Source: Pseudomonas fluorescens
GTDB taxonomy: Bacteria > Pseudomonadota > Gammaproteobacteria > Pseudomonadales > Pseudomonadaceae
Length of the DNA stretch: 64,000 nucleotides
Direction: 5' to 3'
Assembly: GCF_002837185.1 (NCBI RefSeq)
Contig: NZ_KZ477988.1
Coordinates: forward strand, 96,893-160,892
Shown in pieces: positions 10,431-21,582 of the stretch. Within the stretch, counting starts at the first letter, position 1; every line of letters starts with the position of its first letter. Under the pieces are notes generated by a model, which searched no databases, was not told the DNA's origin, and saw only the letters and a list, made by a program, of their open reading frames with translations. Both the position numbers and the translations under genes were made by a program.

Positions 10431-10555
10431 CGTTTCCGGGGTTTGGAAACTTTGGCTGGAAAACTTTACCCACCGTCAGCCTCAAGCCCGCACTTGAGAA
10501 GCTTTATCGTTTATCCTTGTAGTGATTTGTTGCACATAAGCGAGGAACACTTCGG

Positions 10556-11581
10556 ATGATGATCCGCGATAACCGACTCAAGACATCCCTTCTGCGTGGC
10601 CTGTCTCTTACCCTGCTCGGCCTGACTCTGCTCTCACCCAACGCCTATTCCGCTGACAAGATCTCCCTGACCCTTTACAACGGCCAGCACAAGGAAGTCG
10701 GCGATGAGCTCGCCAAAGCCTTTGAAGCCAAGACCGGCATTCACGTCAACGTGCGCAAAGGCAGCAGTAACCAACTGGCCAGCCAAGTCGTCGAAGAAGG
10801 CGACCGCTCCCCCGCCGACGTGATCTATACCGAAGAATCGCCGCCGCTGAACAAACTCGGCGAGCAAGGCTTGTTGGCGAAAATCGATGCCAGCACCCTC
10901 GACGTGCTGCCCAAGGATTACGTCGGCAGCAATGGCGACTGGATGGGCGTGACTGCACGCACCCGCGTTGTCGCCTTCAACCCCAAGCTGATTGCCGAAA
11001 AAGACCTGCCCAAATCGGTGCTGGATTTCGCCGGTCCCGAGTGGCAAGGCAAGGTCGGCTTCGTGCCCACCAGTGGTGCCTTCCAGGAACAGGCGGTGGC
11101 GATCATCAAGCTGCACGGGCGTGAAGCCGCTGAAGAGTGGCTGACCGGCCTGCGCGCCTTCGGCAAGGTGTACAGCAACAATATGGTGGCCCTCAAGGCC
11201 GTTGAAAATGGCGAAGTGGCCACTGTTTTGGTGAACAACTATTACTGGTTCGCCCTGAAGAAAGAAAAAACCAACCTCGACTCCCAACTGCACTATTTCA
11301 CCGACGGCGATGCCGGCGGCCTGATCACCGTGTCTTCGGCGGCCGCGCTGAAATCCAGCAAACACCCCAAGGAAGCCCAGCAACTGCTGGCCTTCATGGC
11401 CAGTGAAGAAGGCCAGCGCGTGATCACCAACACCTCGGCGGAATACCCGTTGCGCAAGGGCATGCAATCCAATCGCGGCCTGAAGCCCTTCAACGAACTG
11501 CAACCGCCGAAAGTCACCCCTGCCGACCTGGGCAATGCGGAAGAAGCCCTGGAACTGGAACGTGACGTTGGCTTGAACTGA
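10556..11581 (+). CDS. Iron(III) ABC transporter, periplasmic binding protein
   Basis: 341-residue extracellular solute-binding protein of the FbpA/FutA type. A signal peptide is clear: basic MMIRDNRLKTSLLRG, hydrophobic LSLTLLGLTLLS, and a cleavage site after AYS-A near residue 33. The mature part starts ISLTLYNGQHKEVGDEL, typical of ferric-binding proteins, and contains the NNYYWF stretch with paired tyrosines that fits the iron-ligand tyrosines of this family. The ribosome binding site GAGGAA (10542-10547) supports the ATG at 10556; a second ATG follows directly. It overlaps the permease gene by 1 bp (TGATG). No ATPase gene is adjacent. Confidence 0.9.
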   Translation: MMIRDNRLKTSLLRGLSLTLLGLTLLSPNAYSADKISLTLYNGQHKEVGDELAKAFEAKTGIHVNVRKGSSNQLASQVVEEGDRSPADVIYTEESPPLNKLGEQGLLAKIDASTLDVLPKDYVGSNGDWMGVTARTRVVAFNPKLIAEKDLPKSVLDFAGPEWQGKVGFVPTSGAFQEQAVAIIKLHGREAAEEWLTGLRAFGKVYSNNMVALKAVENGEVATVLVNNYYWFALKKEKTNLDSQLHYFTDGDAGGLITVSSAAALKSSKHPKEAQQLLAFMASEEGQRVITNTSAEYPLRKGMQSNRGLKPFNELQPPKVTPADLGNAEEALELERDVGLN

Positions 11582-13134
11582 TGACCCCAACGCTTCGCGC
11601 TGCAGGCTTTCGCCCCCGGCGCAAACGCCCTTCAATCTGGCTGCTGTTGCCGGTGCTGTTGCTGGTTGGCCTGAGCCTGCTGCCACTGGTGTATGTCGGG
11701 CTCAAGGCCTGGCAGGCCGGCTGGGCACAGGCGGTGCATCTGCTGTGGCGGCCTTATGTCTTCGGGCTGCTGCGCAATACCTTGTCGCTGATGGTCGGCG
11801 TGACGGTTGTGTGCGGCGTGGTCGGCCTGTCCCTGGCCTGGTTGCTGGAACGCAGCAATCTGCCGGGGCGACGCATCTGGGGCGTGATCCTGTGCCTGCC
11901 GTTTGCGGTACCGGCGTTTGTCAGCAGCTTCACCTGGGTGTCGCTGAGCGCCAACTTCGAAGGCCTCGGCGGCGCGATCCTGGTGATGAGCCTGTCCAAG
12001 TATCCGCTGGTATTTCTGCCGGTGGCCGCCACGCTGCGCAATCTTGACCCCGCGCTGGAAGAGTCGGCGCGCACCCTGGGGTTGAATCGCTGGGGCGTGT
12101 TCCGGCGCATTACCCTGCCGCTGCTGTGGCCCTCGCTGGTCGCGGGAGCGCTGCTGATTGCGTTGCACATGCTGGTGGAATTCGGCGCCCTGTCGATCAT
12201 CGGCTTGCAGACCTTTACCACCGCGATCTACCAACAGTTCGAACTGGAGTTCAGCAACGCCAACGCCGCAATGCTCTCGGCGGTGCTGCTGGTGATGTGC
12301 CTGAGTTTGTTGTGGCTGGAGCTGCGCGTGCGCGGCAAGGGCCGCCATGTGCGGATCGGCCAGGGTGCGGCGCGACATGCCGAGCAGGTGAAACTGGGCA
12401 AGTGGGCGTTTTTTGGCCAGCTCTATTGCCTGGCGCTGGCGATCATTGGCAGCGGCATTCCGCTGGGGATGCTTGGCTATTGGCTGGCCGTGGGTTCATC
12501 GGCGGCGTTTCCGGTCGCTGCAATCAGTGAGGCGCTGTTATCATCCCTGGCGCTTTCCCTGGGTGGCGCAGCGTTGTGCCTGGCACTGGCGGTGCCGGTG
12601 GGCCTGCTGGTGGTGCGCTACAAAGGCCAACTGGCGATCTGGGCTGAACGCCTGCCGTACCTGCTGCACGCCCTGCCCGGCCTGGTGATTGCATTGACCC
12701 TGGTGTATTTCGCACTGCATTACGTGCCGGCGCTGTATCAGACGTCGGCACTGTTGCTGATCGCCTATGCGCTGTTGTTCTTGCCCCTGGCCCAGGCGCC
12801 GATTCGCACGGCTCTGAACAAGGCCGCGCCACAGTTGGAGGAGGCAGCGCGCACGCTCGGCGCATCGTCGTTCAGTGCGTTCTGCCGGGTGACGCTGCCG
12901 ATCATTTTCCCGGCATTGGGTGCCGCGTTTGCGCTGGTGTTTCTGGATGCGATGAAGGAGCTGACGGCCACCTTGTTGTTGAGCCCCACGGGGTTGAATA
13001 CTTTGGCGACTGCCGTGTGGGCGCATACCTCGAATGTGGAGTTTGCGGCAGCGGCGCCGTATGCGGCGTTGTTGATTCTGGTGTCGGGGTTGCCGGTGTA
13101 TCTGCTTACGACGCGGATGTATCTGAGTCGCTGA
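11581..13134 (+). CDS. Iron(III) ABC transporter, fused permease
   Basis: 517-residue inner-membrane permease of the FbpB type, with two tandem MetI-like transmembrane domains in one chain and about twelve hydrophobic segments. Each half has the EAA loop that docks the ATPase: ALEESARTLGLNRWGVFRRITLP at about 158-180 (first half) and LEEAARTLGASSFSAFCRVTLP at about 420-441 (second half). Start and binding-protein stop overlap (TGATG), so the pair is translationally coupled. The cognate ATP-hydrolysing subunit is not encoded next to it and must be supplied from elsewhere. Confidence 0.9.
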   Translation: MTPTLRAAGFRPRRKRPSIWLLLPVLLLVGLSLLPLVYVGLKAWQAGWAQAVHLLWRPYVFGLLRNTLSLMVGVTVVCGVVGLSLAWLLERSNLPGRRIWGVILCLPFAVPAFVSSFTWVSLSANFEGLGGAILVMSLSKYPLVFLPVAATLRNLDPALEESARTLGLNRWGVFRRITLPLLWPSLVAGALLIALHMLVEFGALSIIGLQTFTTAIYQQFELEFSNANAAMLSAVLLVMCLSLLWLELRVRGKGRHVRIGQGAARHAEQVKLGKWAFFGQLYCLALAIIGSGIPLGMLGYWLAVGSSAAFPVAAISEALLSSLALSLGGAALCLALAVPVGLLVVRYKGQLAIWAERLPYLLHALPGLVIALTLVYFALHYVPALYQTSALLLIAYALLFLPLAQAPIRTALNKAAPQLEEAARTLGASSFSAFCRVTLPIIFPALGAAFALVFLDAMKELTATLLLSPTGLNTLATAVWAHTSNVEFAAAAPYAALLILVSGLPVYLLTTRMYLSR

Positions 13135-13138
13135 AATG

Positions 13139-13212
13139 GCTATCGGGGGCAAGCCCCCTCCCACACTTGAGTTGTGAACACATTCAAATGAGGGAGGGGG
13201 CTTGCCCCCGAT
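13139..13212. repeat. REP doublet (REPIN-like), class A
   Basis: Inverted arms with core GGGGGCTTGCCCCC, GATAGC-type ends outwards, spacer with palindrome TGTGAACACA. It fills the convergent gap between the permease and the chemoreceptor gene. Almost the same sequence, including the right flank GATGAGGCCGG, recurs at 51075-51148. Confidence 0.9.
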
Positions 13213-13231
13213 GAGGCCGGCACAGACAACA

Positions 13232-15166
13232 CTAAGCCCGAAACTGCCCCAGACTCGCCTTCAACTGCGCCGCCAACCCATCCAGCACCTTGCCACTGGC
13301 AGTAGTCTCCACCACCGCTTGCGCGGCCCGCTCAGCCTGGGCATGAATCACCTCGACCCGGCCACGCACCGCATGCGCACCCTGGGCCTGATGCTCGGCC
13401 GCGCGTGTCGCCAGACCGATTGCCGCATGCACCTGCTCCACCGACGCCTGCACCGTCTGCTGCAAGCGCACGCTGTCGCGCAGCACCAGCAAGCCTTCAT
13501 TGGCCTGGCGCCCCGCCTTGCCGATGGTTTCCACCGCCTCACGCGCGCCCTGCTGCAACGCCACGATATGCGCCTGGATATCGCCGGTGGAGCTTTGGGT
13601 CTTGCTGGCCAGCGCACGCACTTCGTCCGCCACCACCGCAAAGCCGCGCCCGGTCTCGCCGGCCCGTGCCGCTTCAATAGCCGCGTTGAGGGCCAACAGG
13701 TTGGTTTGCTCGGCGATGCCATGAATCACCGTCAGCACTACCTCGATCTGCTCGCTTTGCTGCGCCAACCGCTCGATCACCTGGGACCCGGCCTGCACCT
13801 GCCCGGCCAACGCCTCGATCAAGCTGCCGACCTCAGCCGACGTGCGCGAGTTCTCATCCGTGGCCTGGCGAATCTCCACCACCTGCTGCAAGGCCGCCTG
13901 CATGGCATGGCTTTCGGCCTGGGCTTCGTCGGCCATTTGCGACAGTGCGCGCAGGCTTTCTCCAACCTCGTCGCGCTGCAGTCCAGCCGCTGCATCGGCG
14001 CCGGCATTGCGCAAGGTCATCGCGCCGATCTCCATGCCGGTGCGCTGGGCCACATCGCCCGCCTCGCGCACGATGGGCTGTAACTTATCCACAAAGCGAT
14101 TGACCGCCGAAGCCATGTCACCAATTTCATCCTTGCTGCTGATCTGTACACGCTTGGTGAGGTCGCCCTCGCCTGCCGCCAGGTCATCCATGGCGGCAAT
14201 CAACAGCTTCAGGCGGTTGACGACGCGGCGGCCGAGCACAATGGCGATCAGCAGCAATACGCCAAGACCGACCAGCGCCAGGCCCATGCCGATACGCCAG
14301 CGCAAGGTGCCGGCAGCCTCTTGCACCGCACTGGTGGTATTGGCCGCCATCTGGGTGGCCGTGACTTGCGCCGATTGCAGGCGCGCGCCCATGGCGGCAG
14401 CGCTATCGGCCGCGGCGCCTTTGAGGCTGTCGCCAACCAGTTGATCACCGCTGGCAATCAGCGCGGCGAAACGGGTGTCCAGTGCTTGCAGATCGGCCTC
14501 GACCGATGCGGTCGACACCCCCATGCGGACTTTGCCGATCTCAACGCCGTTGGGGCTGATCGAGGCTTCGACGTAATACACCGAAGGATCAGCCTTGGCC
14601 GCGTCCAGTACTTTATCCAGGGCACGCTCCCCCGCGCCTTTGGCCAACAAGGCCTGGTTGATCGGATTTTCACGGTTCAGGTAGCGGGTCAAATGCTCGC
14701 CGGCCGCGTCGTCATACACCACGAACAACACGTTGGGATTACGCTGCGCACGCCGGGCAAACTCCGATAATGTCGGCACGTCGCTGTCCCACATGGCACG
14801 CGGCGCCACCGAAGCCAGCAACTGCGCCATGTCATTGGCGGAGTCCTGCAGGTCTTTTTCCAGGGTCGCACGCAATTGCTTCTGCTCTTGCTGAAGACGC
14901 GTGGAAAGCCCTGCGGTCAGACGCTGGCGGGTGCTGGTGGAAAGGCTATCCAGGCTGGAGGTAACTTCCTTGCCGGCCTGGGCCAATTCGCCGGACAGCT
15001 TCTGACTGTCGATGCCCAGGCGGTGACCCAAATCGGCCTCCAGGGCCGTGACCGTGCTCCGCGTCAGCGCGACGGCCACCAGCACTTGCACCAAAAGAGC
15101 GATACCTAGGGTAACGAACACCGGCCGCAGCAGACGGCTTTGTAACAACGAGAGAACGGCAGACAC
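13232..15166 (-). CDS. Methyl-accepting chemotaxis protein
   Basis: Transmembrane chemoreceptor, 644 residues. Layout: a first membrane helix (about residues 12-32), a periplasmic sensing region of roughly 260 residues rich in helix-forming Ala/Gln/Leu, a second membrane helix ([19 protein letters not shown]), a HAMP linker, and the cytoplasmic signalling hairpin with the invariant tip [19 protein letters not shown] near residue 485. The ligand cannot be read from sequence. I chose the GTG at 15166 because GGAGGG lies 7 nt upstream; longer in-frame versions begin before this site and lack a good ribosome binding site. No chemotaxis operon is adjacent. Confidence 0.92.
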   Translation of the reverse strand: MSAVLSLLQSRLLRPVFVTLGIALLVQVLVAVALTRSTVTALEADLGHRLGIDSQKLSGELAQAGKEVTSSLDSLSTSTRQRLTAGLSTRLQQEQKQLRATLEKDLQDSANDMAQLLASVAPRAMWDSDVPTLSEFARRAQRNPNVLFVVYDDAAGEHLTRYLNRENPINQALLAKGAGERALDKVLDAAKADPSVYYVEASISPNGVEIGKVRMGVSTASVEADLQALDTRFAALIASGDQLVGDSLKGAAADSAAAMGARLQSAQVTATQMAANTTSAVQEAAGTLRWRIGMGLALVGLGVLLLIAIVLGRRVVNRLKLLIAAMDDLAAGEGDLTKRVQISSKDEIGDMASAVNRFVDKLQPIVREAGDVAQRTGMEIGAMTLRNAGADAAAGLQRDEVGESLRALSQMADEAQAESHAMQAALQQVVEIRQATDENSRTSAEVGSLIEALAGQVQAGSQVIERLAQQSEQIEVVLTVIHGIAEQTNLLALNAAIEAARAGETGRGFAVVADEVRALASKTQSSTGDIQAHIVALQQGAREAVETIGKAGRQANEGLLVLRDSVRLQQTVQASVEQVHAAIGLATRAAEHQAQGAHAVRGRVEVIHAQAERAAQAVVETTASGKVLDGLAAQLKASLGQFRA

Positions 15167-15173
15167 TGGAAAT

Positions 15174-15179
15174 CCCTCC
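15174..15179 (-). promoter_or_regulatory. Ribosome binding site fixing a GTG start
   Basis: GGAGGG on the minus strand, 7 nt before the GTG at 15164-15166 of the chemoreceptor gene. It decides against the longer in-frame readings. Confidence 0.75.
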
Positions 15180-15260
15180 ACCACGGGTGCCATTAAATTG
15201 ATAGCACCGCGAAAAAGAGAAACACAGCAAGGGTCGTGCCGCTTGCCAGGCAGAAACGAC

Positions 15261-15284
15261 AAAGGGCTCCCGAAGGAGCCCTTT
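15261..15284 (-). terminator. Terminator after purA
   Basis: Perfect 10-bp stem AAAGGGCTCC / GGAGCCCTTT with a CGAA (minus strand TTCG) tetraloop, 21 bp after the purA stop. T-rich sequence is present on the plus side and a short T-run on the minus side, so it may work in both directions. Confidence 0.8.
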
Positions 15285-15305
15285 ACTTTTTACATCAACA
15301 GCTTA

Positions 15306-16649
<1,344 letters not shown>

Positions 16650-17837
16650 TCAAGAAGCCAGTGGCGATACTTGCCAAAGCCCGTTCTGCTGAATCAATTG
16701 CCGGTCGCAGTCCGCTTCACGGGCGGCGGCCAATGGCTGCCCAGGCAAGGCCTGGACGACACGCTGACCCTCACTGCGCAACTGGCAGACCTGCTGCCAG
16801 AGTGCCGCGTCCGTACTGTCGGGCATCCAGATGCCACCAGACGGCAGCTCGACCTCAGCACGCCCCAGGGTCACCAGGGTTTTCAAATCGGTGGAAAAGC
16901 CGGTGGCCGGACGGGCGCGACCGAAGTCGGCGCCGATATCGTCATAACGACCACCCTGGGCGATGGCCTGGCCAACACCCGGAACAAACACCGCGAACAC
17001 CACACCCGTGTGGTAGTGGTAGCCGCGCAACTCGCCCAGATCAAAATACAGCGGCAACTGCGGGAAGCGCGCCGACAATTGCTCGGCAATCGCCAGCACA
17101 TCGTTCAGGGCGGCCAACACCGGCGCCGGTGCGTTGGCCAGGCGCTCACGTGCAGTGACCAGCACTTCACGGCCGCCGCACAGGTTGACCAGCGCACGCA
17201 GCATGTCGGCCAGTTCAGCCGGCACGCCAGCGGTCAGGGCAATGACTTCATCGATGGCCTTGCGTTGCAGCGCATCGAACAACTGTTGCTCAACCTCACC
17301 GGACAAGCCGGCCGCACGTGCCAGGCCGCGGTAGATACCCACGTGGCCCAGGTCCATGTGCACGTCCGGCACATCAGCCAGTTGCAGCATGGCCAGCATC
17401 AGGCTGATCACTTCAACGTCGCTGCTCGGGCTCGCATCGCCATACAACTCGGCGCCCAGCTGGATCGGGCTGCGCGACGATGACAAGGCACGCGGCTGGG
17501 CATGCAGCACGCTGCCGGCGTAGCACAAGCGGCTGGGGCCTTCGCGGCGCAGGGTATGCGCATCGATACGCGCCACCTGCGGCGTGATGTCGGCACGAAA
17601 CCCCATTTGCCGGCCCGATTGCGGGTCGATGACCTTGAAGGTGCGCAGATCCAGGTCCTGGCCCGCGCCAGTCAGCAGGGATTCCAGGTACTCGATATGA
17701 GGGGTCACGACAAACTCGTAGCCCCAGCTCTGGAACAGATCCAACACCTGGCGACGCGCTATTTCAATACGCGCAGCTTCTGGTGGCAGTACTTCTTCGA
17801 TGCCATCTGGCAGCAGCCAGCGGTCTACCGTTGCCAT
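16650..17837 (-). CDS. hisZ: ATP phosphoribosyltransferase regulatory subunit HisZ
   Basis: Catalytically inactive paralogue of histidyl-tRNA synthetase that forms a complex with the short-form HisG and confers histidine feedback control on the first step of histidine synthesis. 395 residues. Class II synthetase-like motifs are visible ([30 protein letters not shown], and [20 protein letters not shown]), without the anticodon-binding domain. The ATG at 17837 ([19 protein letters not shown]) has AAGGGGA upstream and matches family starts. hisG is not in the window. Upstream of it is a terminator, so hisZ-purA probably has its own promoter in the 180 bp before it. Confidence 0.95.
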   Translation of the reverse strand: MATVDRWLLPDGIEEVLPPEAARIEIARRQVLDLFQSWGYEFVVTPHIEYLESLLTGAGQDLDLRTFKVIDPQSGRQMGFRADITPQVARIDAHTLRREGPSRLCYAGSVLHAQPRALSSSRSPIQLGAELYGDASPSSDVEVISLMLAMLQLADVPDVHMDLGHVGIYRGLARAAGLSGEVEQQLFDALQRKAIDEVIALTAGVPAELADMLRALVNLCGGREVLVTARERLANAPAPVLAALNDVLAIAEQLSARFPQLPLYFDLGELRGYHYHTGVVFAVFVPGVGQAIAQGGRYDDIGADFGRARPATGFSTDLKTLVTLGRAEVELPSGGIWMPDSTDAALWQQVCQLRSEGQRVVQALPGQPLAAAREADCDRQLIQQNGLWQVSPLAS

Positions 17838-18017
17838 TACGCCATTCCCCTTTGATCCGGGCGGCCAGCCCTCGGCCGAGCCTTGAGTGAAGCAGAAAAT
17901 ACCCGCTGCCTGCATAAACCACGCGCAAGAGCGACGTGACGAACGACCTGTCACCGGCCTCGTCGGGCACTTTCCTCGAAAAACCTGTCACGCCTGCCGA
18001 ATCGAACACGCAGACGC

Positions 18018-18041
18018 AAAAAAGCCGGGAATTTCCCGGCT
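18018..18041 (-). terminator. Terminator after hflC
   Basis: Perfect inverted repeat AGCCGGGAATTTCCCGGCT followed on the minus strand by TTTTTT. It lies 90 bp beyond the hflC stop and separates the hfq-hflC superoperon from hisZ-purA. Confidence 0.9.
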
Positions 18042-18130
18042 GCCGCATCATACACCCGTTTTCTGAAAGGATCACCCCGCCAGGCATTTTAGCCGCCCGA
18101 CGGAGTGGTCCCTACAGAATCACAGGCCTG

Positions 18131-19000
18131 TTACTTGGACTTTTCCAGGTAGCGGAAGAAATCGCTGCTTGGGTCCAGCACCAGCACGTCGGTCTTGTTC
18201 GCGAAGCTTTCACGGTAGGCGCGCAGGCTACGGTAGAACGCGTAGAACTCCTGGTCCTGGCCATACGCCTTGGCGTAGATCGCCGCGGCTTGAGCATCAC
18301 CATCACCACGAGCCTCTTCAGACTCGCGATAGGCCTCCGCCAACAGTACACGGCGCTGACGATCGGCATCCGCACGGATACCCTCGGCCAGCTCGTTACC
18401 CTTGGCGCGGTGCTCACGGGCTTCACGCTCACGCTCGGTGCTCATGCGCTCGAACACGCTGCGGTTCACTTCCTTGGGCAGGTCGATAGCCTTGACGCGA
18501 ACGTCGACCACTTCGATACCCAGTTCTTTCTCCGCCATGGTGTTCAGCGAACGAGTGATGTCAGCCATCAGCGCATCGCGTTCACCGGATACCACCTCGT
18601 GCAGGGTGCGCTTACCAAACTGGTCACGCAGGCCCGACTCCAGACGGCGCGACAAACGCTCGTCTGCAATTTGCTTGAGGCCCGAGGTCGCAGTGTAGAA
18701 GCGCTCGGCATCCTTGACGCGCCACTTGGCGTAGGCGTCAACCATCACGGCTTTCTTTTCCAGGGTCAGGAAGCGCTGTGTCGGTGCATCCAGAGTCATC
18801 AGGCGCGCGTCGAACTTGCGCACCTGGTTGACGTAGGGGACTTTCACATGCAGGCCCGGCTGGACATCCGCCTGGACCACACGACCGAATTGCAGCAGCA
18901 CCGCGCGCTCGGTTTGAGCGACGATGTAGAAGCAGTTCCAGGCAGCGATGACCACGACGACGCCCACAATCAGGGCGGTCAGCGATTTATTGCTCATCAA
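18131..19000 (-). CDS. hflC: HflC, subunit of the FtsH-associated membrane complex
   Basis: SPFH/prohibitin-family protein, 289 residues, with a single N-terminal membrane anchor (LTALIVGVVVVIAAWNCFYIV) and a periplasmic band-7 domain. With HflK it forms a large cage that surrounds the FtsH protease and modulates degradation of membrane proteins. The coiled-coil Ala/Glu/Arg-rich region (EREREAREHRAKGNELAEG) follows the SPFH core. Start and hflK stop overlap by 4 bp (ATGA). The first 30 residues carry the usual HflC motif QTERAVLLQFGRV. Confidence 0.96.
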   Translation of the reverse strand: MMSNKSLTALIVGVVVVIAAWNCFYIVAQTERAVLLQFGRVVQADVQPGLHVKVPYVNQVRKFDARLMTLDAPTQRFLTLEKKAVMVDAYAKWRVKDAERFYTATSGLKQIADERLSRRLESGLRDQFGKRTLHEVVSGERDALMADITRSLNTMAEKELGIEVVDVRVKAIDLPKEVNRSVFERMSTEREREAREHRAKGNELAEGIRADADRQRRVLLAEAYRESEEARGDGDAQAAAIYAKAYGQDQEFYAFYRSLRAYRESFANKTDVLVLDPSSDFFRYLEKSK

Positions 19001-20172
19001 CGGCTCTCCCTGGTACGTGTTTGCTGTTGCAGCAAGTCAGCGGCCGCACGGGCGCTCGCTTCGTTGGCAGCGGCATTCGAACCGGTGGACGGCGCGTTGG
19101 CGCCGCTACGACCACCTTCGATCATCTTGTCCAGCGGCAGGTACAGCAGGTTGTTCTGCCCACCCTTGCTGCCGGTCACGAGAACCTTGCTGGTGTTGCT
19201 GAAGACTTCCTGCATGGTGTCCAGGTACAGACGCTCACGAGTAACCTCGGGCGCCTTGCGGTACTCGGCAACCAGCTTGGTGAAGCGGTCCGCCTCACCC
19301 TTGGCGCGGGAGACTACTTCGTCGCGGTAACCGTTGGCATCCTCAAGGATACGCTGGGCCTGACCACGGGCTTCCGGCACCACGCCGTTGGCGTAGGTTT
19401 CAGCCTGGTTGCGCGAACGCTGCTCGTCTTCACGGGCGCGGATCACGTCGTCAAAGGCTTCCTGCACTTCACGCGGTGCGGCTGCGCTCTGTACGTTGAC
19501 CTGGGTGACGGTGATACCGGTGCGATAGGTATCGAGGAAGCGTTGCAGGCGCTCCTTGATTTCGCTGGCCATCAATTCACGCCCTTCGGTCAGTACCTGG
19601 TCCATGGCGGTGGAACCGACCACGTGGCGCAGGGCACTTTCGGTTGCGTGTTGCAGGCTGATTTCCGGCTGATCGACGTTCAGCACGAAGTCCTGCAGGT
19701 TGCTGATCTTGTACTGCACGGTCAGCGGCACTTCGACGATGTTCTCGTCTTCAGTCAGCATCTGGCCCTGCTTGGTGTAGGCACGCTCACGCGTGACGTT
19801 CTCCATGTACTTCTTGTCGATCGGCGGGAAATAGATGTTCAGGCCTGGCCCGACAGTCTCGTAATACTTGCCGAAGCGCAGCACAACGGCTTGCTCCTGC
19901 TCATCCACCACGTAGACCGCGCTGTACAGCCAGACGGCTGCGAGCACGACAAGACCCAGGCCCAGCAGGCCATAGCCGCCGCCCTTGCTTGTGCGACCGC
20001 CATCGTCACCACCGCGTTTTTTCCCACCACCGAACAACCCATTCAGGCTTTCCTGCAGCTTTCGGAAGGCCTCGTCGAGATCCGGTGGCCCCTTGCGGTC
20101 GCCATTATTGCGGCGCTTACCACCCCAAGGATCCTGATTATTCGAGTTGCCACCCGGCTCATTCCAAGCCAT
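18997..20172 (-). CDS. hflK: HflK, subunit of the FtsH-associated membrane complex
   Basis: 391-residue partner of HflC. The Gly/Asn-rich cytoplasmic N-terminus (MAWNEPGGNSNNQDPWGG), the linker DLDEAFRKLQESLNGLFGG, one membrane helix (YGLLGLGLVVLAAVWLYSA at about 75-95) and the SPFH domain (VDEQEQAVVLRFGKY) appear in the family order, with a Ser/Ala/Asn-rich tail after the coiled coil. The ATG at 20172 with GGAGAG upstream is the family start; twelve in-frame upstream codons are not conserved. It follows hflX by 96 bp. Confidence 0.96.
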   Translation of the reverse strand: MAWNEPGGNSNNQDPWGGKRRNNGDRKGPPDLDEAFRKLQESLNGLFGGGKKRGGDDGGRTSKGGGYGLLGLGLVVLAAVWLYSAVYVVDEQEQAVVLRFGKYYETVGPGLNIYFPPIDKKYMENVTRERAYTKQGQMLTEDENIVEVPLTVQYKISNLQDFVLNVDQPEISLQHATESALRHVVGSTAMDQVLTEGRELMASEIKERLQRFLDTYRTGITVTQVNVQSAAAPREVQEAFDDVIRAREDEQRSRNQAETYANGVVPEARGQAQRILEDANGYRDEVVSRAKGEADRFTKLVAEYRKAPEVTRERLYLDTMQEVFSNTSKVLVTGSKGGQNNLLYLPLDKMIEGGRSGANAPSTGSNAAANEASARAAADLLQQQTRTRESR

Positions 20173-20268
20173 AGCGCTCTCCATCTGATAAAGCAAAGAC
20201 GCACCCACGGCGCGCCGACCAATGCTACAGAATGCCTGCTACCGCGGCACAACCGCTTTCTCAGGCTT

Positions 20269-21570
20269 TTATTGCAAAGTGTGTTGTTCGATGAACTCCG
20301 CCGGTACAACACCCTCGCGACTGACCAGTCGATTGAGCTCCGCGCGTGGCAATCGAACGGCCAGTAAGCTGACACCTTCTTCGTCGTGTTCTTCTTTCTG
20401 TACCGCGCCCAGCTCGAAAAACTGTGCACGCAGTCGAGCAAAACGCTGCGGCAAGCGCAAGGTGCCAACGAACAAATCGCCGCCGAGCAACTCGGCGATG
20501 GCTTGCTCAAGCAACTCAAGACCACTGCCATCACGCGCCGACAGCCAGACCCGCTGGGGCCTGCCATTCTCATCGCGCTGGATTTGTGGCTCGACGCCTT
20601 CAAGCAAATCGAGTTTGTTATAGACCTCGAGGATCGGCAAGTCCTGGGCACCAATCTCGCCCAGCACCAGCATCACCTGCTCGATCTGCAGCATGCGATC
20701 CGGCTCGGCCGCATCGATCACGTGCAACAGCAGGTCGGAATTGCTCGACTCTTCGAGCGTAGACCGAAATGCCTCGACCAGCTTGTGCGGCAAGTGACGA
20801 ATGAACCCCACCGTATCGGCCAGGACAATCGGCCCCAGGTCGTCCAGATCCAGGCGGCGCAGGGTCGGGTCGAGCGTCGCGAACAGTTGGTCGGCCGCGT
20901 ACACGTCCGACTTTGTGACGTTATTGAACAGCGTGGACTTGCCCGCGTTGGTATAGCCCACCAGGGACACGGTGGGAATATCCGCACGGGAACGGCCACG
21001 GCGCGATTGCTCGCGCTGGCTGCGGACTTTCTCCAGGCGGCCCTTGATCTGGCGCAGGCGAACCCGCAACAGACGCCGGTCGGTTTCCAGCTGGGTTTCA
21101 CCCGGGCCACGCATGCCGATGCCGCCGCCCTGGCGCTCAAGGTGCGTCCAGCCGCGGACCAGCCGGGTGCTCATGTGGTCAAGCTGGGCCAGTTCGACCT
21201 GGAGCTTGCCTTCATGGGTACGCGCGCGCTGGGCGAAAATATCGAGAATCAGGCCGGTGCGGTCAATCACGCGACACTCGAAGACACGTTCGAGGTTACG
21301 TTCCTGACTGGGCGTGAGGGTGTGGTTGAAGATCACCAGATCGGCTTCTTCGGCATGGACCAGGTCGCGCAATTCTTCGACCTTGCCGCTGCCAATCAGG
21401 TATTTGGCGGTTGGCCGATGACGCGGCACGTTAAAAAACGCAACGGTCTCGGCGCCGGCCGAATTTGCCAACTCCTGAAACTCCTGCGGATCTTCGCGCG
21501 CCTCAGGGTCCTGTCCATCCAAGTGAACGAGGATTACTCGCTCACCACCACCGTGGCGCTCAAAGAACAA
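20269..21570 (-). CDS. hflX: Ribosome-associated GTPase HflX
   Basis: TRAFAC-class GTPase, 433 residues, that binds the 50S subunit and splits stalled or heat-damaged ribosomes. The N-terminal HflX domain contains the glycine-rich stretch RQGGGIGMRGPGE and a following coiled coil (LRQIKGRLEKVRSQREQ). The G domain has G1 GYTNAGKST, G3 DTVGF and G4 NKLD. Translation starts at TTG (21568-21570): AGGAG lies 6 nt upstream and the protein start MFFERHGGGER matches known HflX. The RBS is only 2 nt from the hfq stop, so hflX is tightly coupled to hfq. Confidence 0.95.
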   Translation of the reverse strand: MFFERHGGGERVILVHLDGQDPEAREDPQEFQELANSAGAETVAFFNVPRHRPTAKYLIGSGKVEELRDLVHAEEADLVIFNHTLTPSQERNLERVFECRVIDRTGLILDIFAQRARTHEGKLQVELAQLDHMSTRLVRGWTHLERQGGGIGMRGPGETQLETDRRLLRVRLRQIKGRLEKVRSQREQSRRGRSRADIPTVSLVGYTNAGKSTLFNNVTKSDVYAADQLFATLDPTLRRLDLDDLGPIVLADTVGFIRHLPHKLVEAFRSTLEESSNSDLLLHVIDAAEPDRMLQIEQVMLVLGEIGAQDLPILEVYNKLDLLEGVEPQIQRDENGRPQRVWLSARDGSGLELLEQAIAELLGGDLFVGTLRLPQRFARLRAQFFELGAVQKEEHDEEGVSLLAVRLPRAELNRLVSREGVVPAEFIEQHTLQ

Positions 21571-21576
21571 AGGAGA

Positions 21577-21581
21577 CTCCT
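21577..21581 (-). promoter_or_regulatory. Ribosome binding site fixing the TTG start of hflX
   Basis: AGGAG on the minus strand, 6 nt before the TTG codon and 1-2 nt downstream of the hfq stop codon. Confidence 0.75.
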
Positions 21582-21582
21582 A

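Noticed and set aside
10058..10559. Short open frames across the tRNA-Leu genes on both strands
   Set aside because: They are translations of the duplicated tRNA sequence and its terminator, so they look like a repeated small protein but are not.
18047..18052. TATGAT -10-like box just upstream of the hflC terminator (minus strand)
   Set aside because: A transcript from it would end within about 25 nt at the terminator, and there is no good -35 box; not a convincing promoter or sRNA.
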